Below are positions 10,912-23,216 of a DNA stretch of 64,000 nt, in pieces. The translations under genes and the position numbers were made by a program. The notes under the pieces were generated by a model, which worked only from the letters and a program-made list of their open reading frames with translations, was not told the DNA's origin and searched no databases. The stretch's first letter is position 1. Every line of letters starts with the position of its first letter. Source of the DNA: Lonicera japonica (Eukaryota > Streptophyta > Magnoliopsida > Dipsacales > Caprifoliaceae); assembly GCA_021464415.1 (NCBI GenBank), contig CM038471.1, forward strand, positions 8,955,386 through 9,019,385, given 5' to 3'.

Positions 10912-12360
10912 GCCACCATCTACCCTTAATCATTAGTATAAAACCTCAATCATACTCCAATTCAAACTAACAAGGAACTCAATGAGGAATTATCATTCAA
11001 AAAATAGAAAAAGCAAACCCAACCCAACCCGTCTCCAATCAATTTGACAAAAGGGTGAAGAATATAGTAAAAGAAGGGAAGCGATTATAATTGCATAGCT
11101 TCGTTTATTATTAATTGTTATTTATGTATTTTTTTAAAAACCATCCATGACCCGAGGCACTCCAAAGTCATGAGTTCAGCCCTCTCCCTTCCCTTTAAGC
11201 TTAAATACTTGATATTCTTAGTATCATCGCGCAATGACATGTATAAAAAATTAAATTAAAATATCATCGATCATTCCTGAAAATCTATAAACACATAGAC
11301 TCCACCTTCTTGGGGTCCATTACCTAGTTTTGTGGTGTTTGATATTTGTTATTATTTTTTTCTTTTTGCTTTTTTTTCCTCGTGTGTTTCAAATATAATG
11401 GTTGATACTTTGATTCTTTATCTATTAGATCATTTCTAATGCAACTATAAATTAAATAAATAAAATGTCACATAAAATAGATATAGAATAAACCAAAAAA
11501 TTGTTCTTCGACTCAACCAGTAACAATGACCATTAAGCTTATGCAGCAAAACTGGGAGTAGATATTGTGATTGTGACCCTCTATTTTTAGATGGCCACTT
11601 AGACAATATTTTAATATCACATCATCATTTTATTTATGTATTTTTATTTTATGATTTGTTTAATAAAAATAATACTATTGAAAAATATGAATCATGACCG
11701 ACCAAACCACAACCATATTACATATAAAACTATTAATTTTCATTTTACGATTTTTGTTTTTAAAAATAAAGAATCTATTGCACAATTCCATTGGAGATTT
11801 AAAAGAAAAAATGGTTGATCAAGAAACTCTGTTACAACACGTAAGAAAGACGTTTACATGTACATGCATGTTTGGAGCTATCCAATTCACTTAAACCATT
11901 AACCAGGAAACACGAACACTCCAAAGAAGTTGACATGTCCGTACATGGTTTGGAGTGATCCAATTCACTTAGACATTACTTAAGAAACACGGACACTCCT
12001 AAGAAATTGACATGTCCGTGTCAAACTCGTGTTAGACAGTGACACTTAGCAAGTGCTTGTCGCAAAATTCAAACTCTTGTAGTGCAAGGTCGATTTGACC
12101 AATCAGAGTGCAATTAGGTTGGTTTGAGTATAGTTCACATTGGTAGTTAAAAATGACTAATAAACCATTAGTTTAGATGGCAAAAACTTCCGAGAAGTTT
12201 CTTAATCACACTTTAAAATATATTAAGTCATTTTTGTTTGTTGTACTGTGGCGAATGACACAGGCGTATCCTAATTAAATTTAAAATAATGTTTTGAATA
12301 CTTTTGATGAAATTTTTGTTTCTATATTTTATCTAGTAAAATAAATTGTTTCTAGTAAAA
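10912..12360. repeat. duplicated host-like segment, copy A (right part)
   Basis: It aligns with 15990-16784 in several blocks: CAATCAATTTGACAAAAGGG, ATAATTGCA.AGCTTCGTTTA, CTCCACCTTCTTGGGG, and AATACTTTTGATGAAATT at the end. It carries about 120 extra bases near 11150-11270. No conserved ORF was found. Origin (ancient element or duplicated intergenic DNA) is unknown. Confidence 0.6.
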
Positions 12361-13876
12361 TTGATATATATATATATTTTTCAAAATTCTAATTAATTGT
12401 AACTTCTGTAAACAATATATATTTGTAGTATGTATCATGGAATAATTTGAAGATCTTACCCCCACGGGCCGGACAAGAGAAAAAGAAAAACATGATGTGG
12501 AATCCGGATACGTGGTTGCTGCTAAAGCTTTGAAACAACAATATTTATAATATTGAAATTAACAAATTCAATGTTATCGATCAATCAAACGAAGACAATC
12601 AAAAAAGGATAAAAATATATAGCCAAATTGGTTTTACTTTTAATTTAATTATTCAACTGAAAAGGTGGATTGCACTTATGAATTGAGGGATACACATGTC
12701 AAGGTAATCTTCTATATAAATATCTTATTCTTCTTGTTTTTGTAATTAATGAAATAATACACATATAATATAATTTTTTTCCCAAATAACTGTACTACAA
12801 ACTATTGATAATACTTTAATATTATTAACTAAAATATATAATTTGCGATGTAAATTTCATGATTATAACAAATTTCCAATTTATATATAAAAATAGAAAA
12901 TAAATGTTAAATAACTTTTTATCAGACGCATAATAATTTACCGAGATCTAAAAAAATCAAAAAACTTTGGACACTGGATATTGAAATATTAAAAAATATA
13001 CTTATTTCGAAAATATACATGACTGAAAATAATTTTAAATACACATGCAAAATAATTATAAACATGAAATTGTAACATATAGACATACAACGCAAAAATA
13101 ACTTTAATCAGATAGAATATTAATTATAGATGCATGTAAACAATTTATATAACATATATGTGATGAAAAATAAATTTAATAATATAGTATATTATAGATA
13201 CATGTAAAATAATTATAAAGATGAAAATATAACATATATATAATACTAATGTATATAACACATATGTAATCAAAACATTATATAAATAAATTTAATAACA
13301 TATATATATGTGTGTGAATATTAACATATACATGCAAAATAATAACATATATATGTACATATAAACATAAAACTTAAAACTAGATTTAATAATATTGAAT
13401 ATTACAGATCAATACAAAATAATTATAAACATTAAATGTAATATATATAATATATATATATATAAACGTAAAACATAAAATAAAAAAATTAATAAGACAG
13501 TATATTAAATATGCATGTAAAAAAAATAATAAAAATGTTCTGTAACATATATATATATATATATATATATATAGTATAATACATATAAATTTTCTCTAAA
13601 AAAATACAGATAAATATGTAGAAAACTAGGATTTTTACAAGTATATATATAAACATATATGATCAGAAACATAAACATTAGGATGTACGTAATGTACGTT
13701 CCACAAATTTGAGGAAACATATTACGCACAATAATGAATGATAAATAAGCTAGAATGTGATCCGTATGAATGGATGAATAAACAATCACACAAGAAATGA
13801 TTTTTGGTTCGAAGGATGGTTCCCCAGGCCAATGGATGGTAGGTCTATATTACGTTCACCCTGTGTGTGTTTATCT
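12361..13876. other. very AT-rich intergenic DNA, no gene seen
   Basis: Strongly AT-rich with many stops in all frames. It contains a (TA)n tract at about 13547-13573 and scattered ATATATGT stretches. I see nothing supportable as a gene. Confidence 0.75.
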
Positions 13877-13885
13877 TAATTATTA

Positions 13886-14973
13886 GGGCAAATTGCACTT
13901 TACCTCCCTAAACTATGGACCTAGTTGTATTTTACCATATGAACTATTAACTTCACCAATTTTTACCACGAACTATCGATTTTGTTGCACCTTGCCTCAA
14001 ATCACTGATGGGGTTATAAAACTGACGGAAATAAAGGGCAAAATTGGAAATTGATTTTCATAAAACTCCTCCTTTTTTTCCGGCGACCCTTTCCGGCTAC
14101 TCCTCTCTCCTCCGGTGACTCCTCTCTCCATTAATCAAAGGCAAATTGAACGGTGACTACTATATCCTCCAGTGACTCTTTCGGTGACTTCTCTTTCCGG
14201 CGGCCCTTTCCGGAGACTTTTCTAGAAAGATTAAATAGATTTTACACGAGAGAGAGGGAGAGAGAGACGAAGCAAAGTACAGAGAATTTTGAACCCTTCA
14301 ATGACAAATGAAAAGGGTTAAAATTCGAACCACAAAACAGAGCAAAGACAAATTGAAAGTTGCTGGTGTGACATCATTAGCGGGAGAGGAAGATTGTTGG
14401 AAGAATTAAACCACCGCCAAAGCCGCCGCCATGGGTGAATGGTATTGATGATTGTGGTGGGTTTTTTTTCCGATGGGATGCTAGCGCCAATGACTGTGAT
14501 TTCTAGTAGCTTTGAGTCTTTGTTGTTGGATTATTAATTAACTAGTTAATTTGCTCTATTTTTTTGTCTGAATTTTAACCCTTTTCATTTTTCATTGAAG
14601 GGTTAAAAATTCTCTCTACTTTGCTTCTTCTCTCTATCATGTAAAATCTCTTTAATTTTTCTGGAAATGGTCGCCAAAAAAAGAAGTCACCGGAGGAGAG
14701 AGGAGTCTCCGTTCAATTTGCCTTTGATTAATGGAGAGAGAAGTCATCGGAGGAGAGAGGAGTAGCCGGAAAGGGTCGCCGAAAAAAAAGGAGTTCTATG
14801 AAAATCAATTTCCAATTTTGCCCTTTATTTCCGTCAGTTTTATAACCCCATCAGTGATTTGAGGCAATGTGAAACAAAATCGATAGCTCGTGGTAAAAAT
14901 TGGTGAAATTAATAGTTCGTATGGTAAAGTACAACTAGGTCCATAGTTCAGGGGGGTAAAGTGCAATTTGCCC
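13886..14973. mobile_element. Mutator-type foldback MITE (1.09 kb)
   Basis: Starts GGGCAAATTGCACTTTACC and ends with its inverted complement. Perfect 9-bp TSD TAATTATTA (13877-13885 and 14974-14982). The inverted repeats extend about 440 bp from each end (13886 to about 14330, and about 14560 to 14973), leaving a loop of about 200 bp. GGGCAAATTGCA-type ends and a 9-bp duplication are typical of Mutator-like elements. It has no transposase. Confidence 0.93.
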
Positions 14974-14982
14974 TAATTATTA

Positions 14983-15560
14983 TCAACAACTATATCAAAG
15001 TTAGACTGATGCAGTTAGGAAGCTAGGACGTTGAGTATATGAAGACACGGGAGACATAATCACTATTGACTATGGTGGTCAAAATAAAGAACATGAAAAT
15101 CAAGTTAGTGATAGTAGTCGAGGACCATTGTTAACGTGATCAACTTCTAAAAGGGGTCGTCGTGTTAAAAACATAGAAGCATATGTTGAGACTATGAATA
15201 CAGTGACTTTAAACATCAAACATATGGCAAAGCTGTGGAACGAAAAGGTGAACTTGAAGCTAAGAAGGCAAAGCTATGAATATAGTGAGTTGCAATAGAT
15301 TCATTTACATGCTGGAAACCTTACAAAATATTGAAGCGTTAAGTAAGGAAGATGTTGGTATTGCTTTTGAGGGACTTTTGGCTTATTGCATCAAAGGCTA
15401 AGGCATTTAGGGCATACCCCTCTTGACATAAGAATTGGTTTTCTTAAAAATGCATTATGGCGTTGTTACTAATGGCAGCAATGGTGCGTGGTTATACTTT
15501 TAGCAGCGGTTATGACTTCTTTGAGATGTAATAAAGTTGTTTTTAGGTTGTCATTTTAAT
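14983..15560 (+). pseudogene. degenerate coding-like remnant
   Basis: Lower AT content than its surroundings, with short stretches that read as protein (for example YCIKG near 15400) but many stops and frameshifts. It vaguely resembles Myb/SANT-like accessory proteins of PIF/Harbinger elements. I am not sure of this; treat it as unidentified decayed coding sequence. Confidence 0.25.
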
Positions 15561-15869
15561 TTGTTCAGTTTATTTATTAAGCTTTTATGCACTGTGGACG
15601 TTGGAGACACCACTTTTTCAATAATTATAGTTTGAATAAGAATATTTAATTTGAATAAATGGTTTTATAATTAATTTTATATTATAAAAGTAATTAGTTA
15701 TTATAATTTTTCAGCATTTTTCCTACAACTTTCCGGACAAACAAACAAGAAAATTTTAAATTTCTTGCAAAAATCGTGTATGAACCAAATGCCAAAGCAC
15801 ACAGAAACAATTTTCGCTTTCCCATGAATCACTTTTCAACATAACTTTTTAGTTATCCAAACAGTCCCT

Positions 15870-16784
15870 TATCATTAGTTGAAAAAAAACCCAAAACTCA
15901 TCACTTTAAAAACTAACTAACACTACTACTTTAAACCATTAATTACAATGTTTTTTGGGGAAAAAAAAAGGAGAGAGAAAAGAAAAAACCTAATGAGGTT
16001 AATTAAAAAAAAAAACCCCTAATGAGGAATTATAATTCAAAAATTAGAAACCCAACCCTTCTCCAATCAATTTGACAAAAGGGTGATGAAGAGAGTAAAG
16101 AAGGACGACATTATAATTGCACAGCTTCGTTTATATTAATATATTTATCTATTTTTTGTTTAAAATCCTCCATCATTCTTCAAAGTGTAAAGTTTATAGG
16201 ACACATAGGGCTCCACCTTCTTGGGGCCCATTACCTAGATTTGTGGTGTTTGTTGTTGTTGTTATTATTATTATTATTGTTATTATTGTTATTATTTTGC
16301 TTCTTGTTTTTTTTTTCAAATGTGTTTCAAATTAATATAATGGTTGATACTTCAAAAATATTTATCTATTAGATCATCTCACATGCAACTATGTATTGAA
16401 AAAATAAGATGTCACACAAGACACCTCTATAAGAGAGAAAAAAAAAAAAAAGAGGAAGGTGGGAGAGGGGGGCGGGGGGGGGGGGGGGGGGTTCTTCGAA
16501 CTCTCAATAATAACTATTAAGCTTATTTGACAAAAATGGGAATAGACATTGTAAATGTGATCTTCTATTTTTAGATGGTCTCTTAGATATATAATATTTT
16601 AATACTACATTGTCATTTTACTACGTACGTTACTTTTTCAAGTTTTTAAATATTTTTATCTTTTATTTTTGTAATTTTTTTAGTAAAATATATTTAACAT
16701 TTTTTGTTCGTTGTGTTAGCTGGAAGGCACGGGCATATCTTAATTAAATTCAAAATAATATTTTGAATACTTTTGATGAAATTC
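15870..16784. repeat. duplicated host-like segment, copy B
   Basis: Diverged copy of 219-352 plus 10912-12330. Homology stops at ...TTTTGATGAAATTC (16784), exactly where the MULE terminal repeat begins. It contains a (TTA)n microsatellite at 16252-16300 that copy A lacks. Confidence 0.6.
16464..16491 (+). repeat. poly-G tract
   Basis: A near-continuous run of about 26 G within copy B. It has potential to form G-quadruplex structures; such tracts are also frequent assembly or sequencing error sites. Confidence 0.8.
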
Positions 16785-16914
16785 GGGGCAATTGGGCATA
16801 AGGACAAATTCCAATAATAATAATAATATAATTGTAAAGGACACTTATAAATTAGCAATGTAAATTAAAAACACTACACAAAAACGACACTAATGCCTCT
16901 TCTTTAGTATCATA
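16785..16914 (+). repeat. MULE terminal inverted repeat (left)
   Basis: It aligns with the reverse complement of 26076-26203 over its full length with scattered mismatches, including GGGCAATTGGGCATAAGG, TTATAAATTAGCA and ACTAATGCC blocks. Confidence 0.8.
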
Positions 16915-17040
16915 AGCCTCTTGTTTGAGTTCATTAACCTCTTCTTCCTTAATTAACTCAAACCACAGATCAATTACTGATGCTATTGTGTGTGACCTAT
17001 TGAAAGGTTTAACTAAAATCAAGACATATATATATAGAGG

Positions 17041-17440
17041 GTAAATTTCAGGTACGGATTACTGTTCACGGATGAACTGTACGGATTGGTCGATTTGGCA
17101 CTCTTCCCGAAGGAATTTTTTGATGAAATTTGGTGGGGATGTTCTTCATCGTGTCTAGAACATCTCCACCAAATTTCATCAAAAAATTCAACCGGGAAGT
17201 AGGTTAACTACGTGATTGAAAAATATTGGTCCAAAAATAGATTTATAAAATCCAATATTTTTCAATCACGTAGTTAACCCACTTCCCGGTTGAATTTTTT
17301 GATGAAATTTGGTGGAGATGTTCTAGACACGATGAAGAACATCCCCACAAAATTTCATCAAAAAATTCCATCGGGAAGCATGCCAAATCGACCAATCCGT
17401 ACAGTTCATCCGTGAACAGTAATCCGTATAGGAAATGTAC
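17041..17440. mobile_element. foldback MITE, copy 1
   Basis: A nearly perfect inverted repeat with arms of about 195 bp around a short centre (about 17238). Arm landmarks are TACGGATTACTGTTCACGG, TTGATGAAATTTGGTGG and ACTACGTGATTGAAAAATAT. There is no ORF. Relatives lie at 56165-56506 and 63785-64000. It sits inside the MULE, flanked by TA-rich DNA. Confidence 0.9.
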
Positions 17441-17612
17441 TATATATATATATATATAAATTAGAGCAAATGTTTGAAATAAAAATGAATGGGAATTATA
17501 TTATAAGAGACTACATACGTACATATGATCCAGTAAGACATTTTATTTTATTTTTTTCATGTTAAAAATGAAAACTATGAATAAGCCTTGAAATTAGCAC
17601 AATTTTTTCGAA

Positions 17613-18265
17613 ATTAACTAATTACATGGTGCTAAAACAGTTTTAGCACCAATTGTCCAACACTAGAATGGTACTAAAAATATTTTAGCACCACACGTGA
17701 ACACATATAACCAAACTGAAGGTGCTAAACAGTTTTATCACCCAATCCAAGTCTACATATCAATGTGCTAAAACAGATTTAGCATCATTTTTGTCCAAAG
17801 TAACTAATCACGTGGTGCTAAAACAGTTTTAGCACCAATTGTCCAACACTAGAATGGTGCTAAAAAGGTTTTAACACCACATGTGAAAACATATAACTAA
17901 ACTAAAGGTGCTAAACAGTTTTAGTACCCCAACCAATTCTACACATCAAGGTGCTAAAACAGATTTAGCACCATTTTTGTCTAAAGTGACTAATCACATG
18001 GTGCTAAAACAGTTTTAGCACCAATTGTCCAATACTATAATGGTGCTAAAAAGATTTTAGCATAATTTTTGTACAAAGTAACTAATCACATGGTGCTAAA
18101 ACTATTTTTACATCAATTGTCTGAACACATATAACTAAATTGAAGGTGCTAAACAATTTTAGCATCTCATCCAATTCTACACATCAAGGTACTAAAATAT
18201 ATTTATCACCATTTTTGTCCAAGTAACTAATCACATGGTGATAAAATAGTTTTAGCACCAATTTT
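17613..18265. repeat. 186-bp tandem repeat containing GGTGCTAAA palindromes
   Basis: About 3.4 copies with a period of 186 bp (matching sites at 17628, 17814 and 18000). Each unit holds about four near-palindromes such as GGTGCTAAAACAG/TTTTAGCACC. The half-site GGTGCTAAA is the same as in the intron and upstream arrays of the MULE transposase, so it probably belongs to the element. Confidence 0.85.
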
Positions 18266-18276
18266 TTAAACTAGAA

Positions 18277-18710
18277 TGGTTCCATATCTTTGATTTAGGG
18301 TTCGTCAAAAAAAAAAAGACTTCGAATCAATTTTATTTTTTTCAAATCCCGTTAGGCTATCAAAATTGGTCAATTTCGATAACAAAAGGCCTCTGATCGT
18401 CTTGATTTTACATGAAACTGTAGTAATTTTGTATTCCAAACAACATATCCAAATATCAGTCCAATCCAATAGTTCGATCAAAAGTTACATATATTTGATT
18501 TAGGGTTCCTAAAAAAAAAAGGAGTTGCGATCATATTTTTTTTTACAAATCCCGCTGGGCTATCGAAATTGGTCGATTCCAATAGAAAAATGACCTCTAA
18601 CCGACTTGATTTTTAGCTATATTAAAATAATTTTGTCTTATGAACAACATATCCAAAAATCAACCCAATTCAACGGTTTGATCAAAAGTTATATCCGTTT
18701 TACGATTGCA
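18277..18710. repeat. tandem duplication of about 215 bp
   Basis: 18277-18490 and 18495-18710 share TTTGATTTAGGGTTC, AATCCCGYTRGGCTATC, AACAACATATCCAAA and CGATCAAAAGTTA-type blocks in the same order. There is no coding potential. Non-coding part of the MULE interior. Confidence 0.75.
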
Positions 18711-18775
18711 TCTGCAGAAAATAAAAAAAAAGGATATGAGAACAGCGCTTCTCTCGGCAATATGATCGGAGAGTT

Positions 18776-18805
18776 GGGTGGTGGTGGTGGTGGTGGTGGA
18801 AGAGG
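18776..18805 (+). repeat. (GGT)n microsatellite
   Basis: About eight GGT units. The ORFs across it on both strands are created by the repeat. Confidence 0.85.
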
Positions 18806-19249
18806 TGAATCATTTGTAAGGAGGTCGGAGAACGAGGTGGTGGACAGATTTAGCACCAATAGAGTTAAAATCAATGTAATACAACTGTTTAGCGGTTGAG
18901 AGAGAGGGATATTGTTTAGGGTATTTTTGTCCATTAAAATTGATCATTTTTCTTAAAATAAGTTAATATTATGAAAAGTGTCCTTATTGTAAAACCAAAT
19001 TATGAAATTAGTACTACTTTCCTTTACTAAATATGAGTCCGTCCTTAAAGTTATAAAACATTACGGAGCGAGTCCTTATAACCCATTATCTCATGAAATT
19101 CTTATATATACAAGTATGTACCAAATTTCATAAAAAAGGAAATAAAAATAATTAATCGACAGAAAAAAAATTTATAAAAAAATAATATATTAAAACCTTG
19201 AATTAGAGCCTATTATTTCTCTATTTCTTTCTCTTTTTGTCATAGTATT

Positions 19250-20117
19250 GTTTGGGGGAATGGTATTATTGGTTGTTTCCACCGTTCGAAAGGGAAACTT
19301 TATAAGTTTTGAACAACAGTCGTCACTTTCCACAGGGTAACTTGCAATTGGCTACTAGTCATATCAAATTTGGGCGGTAAGACCACGCGTCAATTGCATT
19401 AAATGCACAAAATGATGAGTGAATAGTTTCCAAGGTGGAAATTGTCACTTTGGAAGAGAGAGAAAACGTGGGAAGGGGGATTATTTTTAAGAGATAAAGA
19501 AAGTATATAAACCCTTATCTCATTTCTCTTTAATCTTTTATTTCCTTCCATCTCTCAAAACTCTCTTAAGTTCTTTGTGTTCTTATCTGTGTAGAATAAC
19601 CCTAACTCTTCTTTGCCAAAAACTTAAATCTTCCTTTTTTGATCTTTTTTATATCCTCTATTCCAACCGTTGTAAAGTTCAAAAGCTTATATGTATTTCT
19701 CATTCTCTTCTTTGTATTTATTCTCCTTGTTTATATCACACACTAGAAGAAAATCCCCAAAGTTTTTCAAATGGGAAGATTTAGTTTGTATATTTACTAA
19801 AGGTTACATATTTTGAAAAAAGATATATCCCTAGGGGTGTGGTGTGGATAGTAGTTAACAAGGATGAAGATCCTTTTAGTCCCTTCATCCCTTCTGGTAT
19901 TTGTCCCATTTATGTCTCATTCTTCATGGAGGTTGGGCTTAAATTACCATATATATCACCCCTCTTGGTTGAATTTTTGAGATTAACTCACCTTCATATC
20001 ACCCAATTATCCACTAACACCCATAGGATCATCATGGGCATGTCCAAGCTAAATAGATGCTTCAATATGTAGCTTGGACTTAGTAAAATCAAATAATGAT
20101 ATGGCATTTTATAACTG
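19250..20117 (+). pseudogene. gypsy-type element fragment with Transposase_28-like remnant
   Basis: 19250-19800 looks like an LTR or promoter region, with a TATA box near 19504 (TATATAAACCC) followed by a C/T-rich leader. Downstream, 19839-20072 reads GICPIYVSFFMEVGLKLPYI...PLLVEFLRLTHLHITQL, which fits the start of the plant 'putative gypsy type transposon' domain (pattern: F-x-x-G-L-x-L-P, then F-L-x-x-x-x-x-x-x-x-Q-L). The rest of the domain is missing. No boundaries or TSD are clear. It lies in the C-terminal side of the MULE, so it is a later, truncated insertion. Confidence 0.45.
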
Positions 20118-20757
20118 TAACACTCTATGTTTCGAAAAGCGTATTTTCATTAATTTGGTTAGTTACTTCTTAGGTTCATTCGTCGATTTAGACAAGTTCG
20201 AATGTTCCCACACTTCACTTTGGTGTGATGGATAAAATCTGGAAAATTTGATTTAATTTAGAACTAGTTTGAGCATTTTGGTGCGTACTTGAAAATTTTG
20301 GCATATTCTTGAATCTTTGATTTTCCTAATTTTTTTATGTTCGGTTCATCGACCAAGGAAGGTCTAAATTGAGTTTCATCTTTTTTGATGCATTTCATTA
20401 TAGTTATTAAACCATCCTATAAATTTTCATTAGATTTGGACTTCATTTAAGCTTTTTTGAGTATTTAGTGGAATCAAATTCTTCCTTAAACGTTAAAAAT
20501 TCTTACAATTCTCGTTGGTGGTTCCAAAAATTTTAGACCTCTTAATTCAGTTCTGTTTTTTCCAACATGTCATAAATATCTATTATAAGTAATCTGGAGA
20601 GTTTCATCCCGTTCGAATTTGAAATGAGTAATTTTGGAGGCATTTTTACAATCAGGAATATTTACTCGACGTTTTAGATCAGTCAACTTTGGAGACTCGT
20701 AACTTTCTCATATTTTATCCAAATACCACTTCGCCAACTCCTATATCTTCATCATCA
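20118..20757 (+). repeat. truncated LTR-like fragment (TGTAACACT start)
   Basis: Begins TGTAACACTCTATG after TATAAC and has the low-complexity, stop-rich character of long plant gypsy LTRs (compare the 38458-40672 LTR). It ends where MULE coding similarity resumes. The 3' end and TSD are not found. Confidence 0.35.
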
Positions 20758-21497
20758 TGGGAACACGGGAAACCATCAATGTACTAGGAATTGCAGCCGC
20801 AGTGCCATCTTTGAAGATCTACGCGGTAAGTCTTTTGCTCTCTAACTTCATACAACGTATCGTCAGATTTAGTTACCATCCATGAGGAACTCTTAGTGAC
20901 CTTGTCTTTCAGCTTGTTTTCGACAGACGGACATAATTCATTTTTTCAACTCCTCGGCGCCTCTCACCTATTTGACATTTGTTTAATTACTTTCACCCGA
21001 ATTTGGTCTAGCATTGTTGTAATTGGGAGATTACGTTCATTTATAATCCAGGAGTTATAACTTTCAGCCATATTTGGAGTCATAACACCATACCTTCTCC
21101 CCGGGAAGAATGCATTTACCCAACGTTCAACGGGTGCACTTTCTAAGAATTTATTCATTGTTTCCCCTGCAAGGATGCCAAGGTCTCGATAATGCTCCAT
21201 ATACTCATCAACCGTACGAGCATTTTCACAACTCGAGAACAATTGCACTGCTAATTTCTTTTTCCTAAAGCTTTTGGGAAGTGCTGATATGAAGTTCTTT
21301 TTCAAGTGAAAAAGGCAATAAGCATGGAATGAATAATTGAATACTTTAGGAATTCCATTTTTCAAGCCAACATGTCGGTCAAAAATAAATATTCTTTGTC
21401 TAAACATTCCGACAATAACCTTCAGATGGTTTAAGAACCATTCCCAATTAGCAACATTTTCTGAGTCAACAACAACCATCGCTAACGGGAACATACC
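20757..21497 (-). pseudogene. MULE transposase, catalytic C-terminal exon
   Basis: The exon starts after a TTTATAG acceptor at about 21498. It encodes MFPLAMVVVDSENVANWEWF (second catalytic Asp), a C...H block (YCLFHLKKNF) and MAESYNSWI with the catalytic Glu. Past the TGA at 20964-20966 the frame continues with the SWIM zinc finger (WHCGCNS, stop, YIDGFPCSH) near 20770-20810. Three in-frame stops (TGA, TGA, TAG) make it inactive. In the family, this part cuts and joins transposon ends in the nucleus. The coding similarity ends at PCSH, next to an LTR-like fragment. Confidence 0.85.
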
Positions 21498-22148
21498 TAT
21501 AAATAATACAATCAAGTAAGAAACAACAGTTGTGCTAAACGTTTTCACGACCATTGTGGTAAACACACATAGGGTACTAAAAGGTGATAAATGCATTTAG
21601 CATCCCCTGTCAACACAGTTTTACAGAAGGTACTAAATGTATTTAACACCCCCTGTCAGCACAGTTTTACAGAAGGTGCTAAATGCATTTAGCACCCCCT
21701 GTCAGCACAGTTTATAGCAAACCAGAAGGTGCTAAATGCATTTAGCATCCCCTGTCAGCACAGTTTAACAGAAGGTGCTAAATGCATTTAGCACCCTCTG
21801 TCATCACACATCACCCATGAGGTGCTAAGTTAATTTAGCACCCCTTGTCGGCACATTTTACAGGAAATCAGAAGATGCTAAATGCATTTAGCACCCCCTG
21901 TCAGCAGACATCACCCAAGAGGTGCTAAGTGCACTTAGCACCCCTTCTCGACACATTTTACAGCAAACCCGAAAGTGCTAAATCTATTTAGCACCAAGCT
22001 AATTTCCACGTACTAGGGTGCTAAACGCTTTTTACAAGCATTGTTGGTACACAATTATGGTGCTACACACTTTTTAGCACCAACTATGCTGTAATGAGAT
22101 AGTTACTAGATCAACAAAAAATGAAAAAAAATAATTGGTGAACTTACC
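21498..22148 (-). repeat. MULE intron filled with palindrome array
   Basis: On the minus strand the intron runs from a GGTAAGT donor (about 22149) to a TTTATAG acceptor (about 21498). It holds at least nine copies of a 22-bp palindrome (half-site GGTGCTAAATG) at about 21583, 21629, 21675, 21728, 21774, 21821, 21874, 21921 and 21974, alternately about 46 and 53 bp apart. Copies at 21675 and 21774 are perfect. Spacers share CCCCTGTCAGCACA. Confidence 0.8.
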
Positions 22149-22546
22149 TCCATCACCATTAGTTGCAGTTGCAGAGAGCATGCAACCTTTATATTTTGCC
22201 TTAAGATGGCAACCATCCAAAGTTATTAAAGCTCAACAAAAGTTGAATCTGTATATACAAGCTTCATATGCTATGAAAACTCTTTGAAACTTTCTAGTAT
22301 CTTCATCAACTTCGAGAACTACGTAACTTTCCGGATTTGATTCCCTTATACTATTAGTGTAGGAGGCTAGTTTTGATATGATGCATAATCATCACCATGG
22401 ACTTCCTTGATCGCATGGCTTTTACCGGTGTAAGCGAAGTAGTAGCTCAAGGTAACACCAAATTCGCGTCTAAAGTAATCTATGATGTCGGATGGTTTTG
22501 TGAGAGGTTTGTCCCGAATCAAATCTAAAACAGTTAACTTAATAAC
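22149..22546 (-). pseudogene. MULE transposase, central exon part
   Basis: The same frame continues past the TAG at 22547: DLIRDKPLTKPSDIIDYFRREFGVTLSYYFAY, then HGDDYASYQN. After a frameshift near 22370 it reads NPESYVVLEVDEDTRKFQRVF and LDGCHLKAKYKGCML, which holds the first catalytic Asp, ending in ATATNGDGG at the splice donor. These blocks match the order in MuDR/FAR1-like transposases. Frameshift and stops show decay. Confidence 0.8.
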
Positions 22547-23216
22547 CTAGCTTGTCATTTGTGGGTTCCTTAAATCCTTGAAAGTAATTCCACACGTATG
22601 CTCGCCCACCATTTTTCTTATTTCAAAGAACTTAGCAAGCTTGAACTTTGGAGAAGCATGTATTCTCCACGTGCACCCCTTATCTTTTTGCCTACTACAA
22701 ACAACCGTAATTCGATCACTAGAAATTTTCTTATATTCAAACTTGAACCCCTTGTGAATGGCATATTTTTTTAAACTTGTTCGGAACTCATCTGTACCAC
22801 TTGGGAATCTCTGTTCAACACCAATAATATAATTTTCCCAAGCATTAGATTGGCGTGGCTGAGTATGAGATTCAGCCTCGCTTTCTAAACTCCCACAATT
22901 GGAGGAGCTAGTAGTAGAGTTATTGTCTAAAACCAAGGATCTAGGACCATCACTTCTCCTTACAACTATATCTATGATATCCATATGTTGAACAGCCGCA
23001 AAGCAAACCATGTATTGTATATATTCATCACTATCCAGAACATACTCCTTTCCATCACGAGAGATGACTAGGTCCAAATGTAATGGATTAATATCAAACC
23101 ACCTTTGGCAAATTGACCTCTTCAATACATCTATTATAAACCTAGAGTCACTTGGGATCATTATAATGCACTTTGCCCAAAATTCCTCTGTCAATATTTC
23201 TGCAAAAGTCATTTAG
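22547..23216 (-). CDS. MULE transposase N-terminal region (MuDR DNA-binding domain)
   Basis: 221 open codons starting MTFAEILTEEFWAKCIIMIP. The first half is the variable N-terminal domain, followed by an Asn/Ser-rich linker (NNSTTSSSNCGSLESEAE). Residues about 135-215 match the MuDR-type plant transposase DNA-binding fold with its zinc ligands: FRTSLKKYAIHKGFKFEY, CSRQKDKGCTWRIHAS, GEHTCG. In full-length proteins this is followed by the catalytic domain, here in the next segments. The TAG at 22547 separates it from the central part without a frame change. The start ATG lies immediately next to the upstream palindrome array. Confidence 0.85.

Noticed and set aside
13505..13789. 94-codon minus-strand ORF
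   Set aside because: Composed of (TA)n and AT-rich sequence; Tyr/Ile-rich with no conserved content.
16784..16785. 9-bp TSD for the 16785-26203 MULE
   Set aside because: Flanks GATGAAATTC and TATTAGATTT do not match; copy A shows that the sequence right of the MULE is not the expected continuation, so one side was probably lost.
18606..18934. ORFs of 97 and 81 codons with poly-Gly or poly-Pro
   Set aside because: Depend on the (GGT)n microsatellite; no further support.
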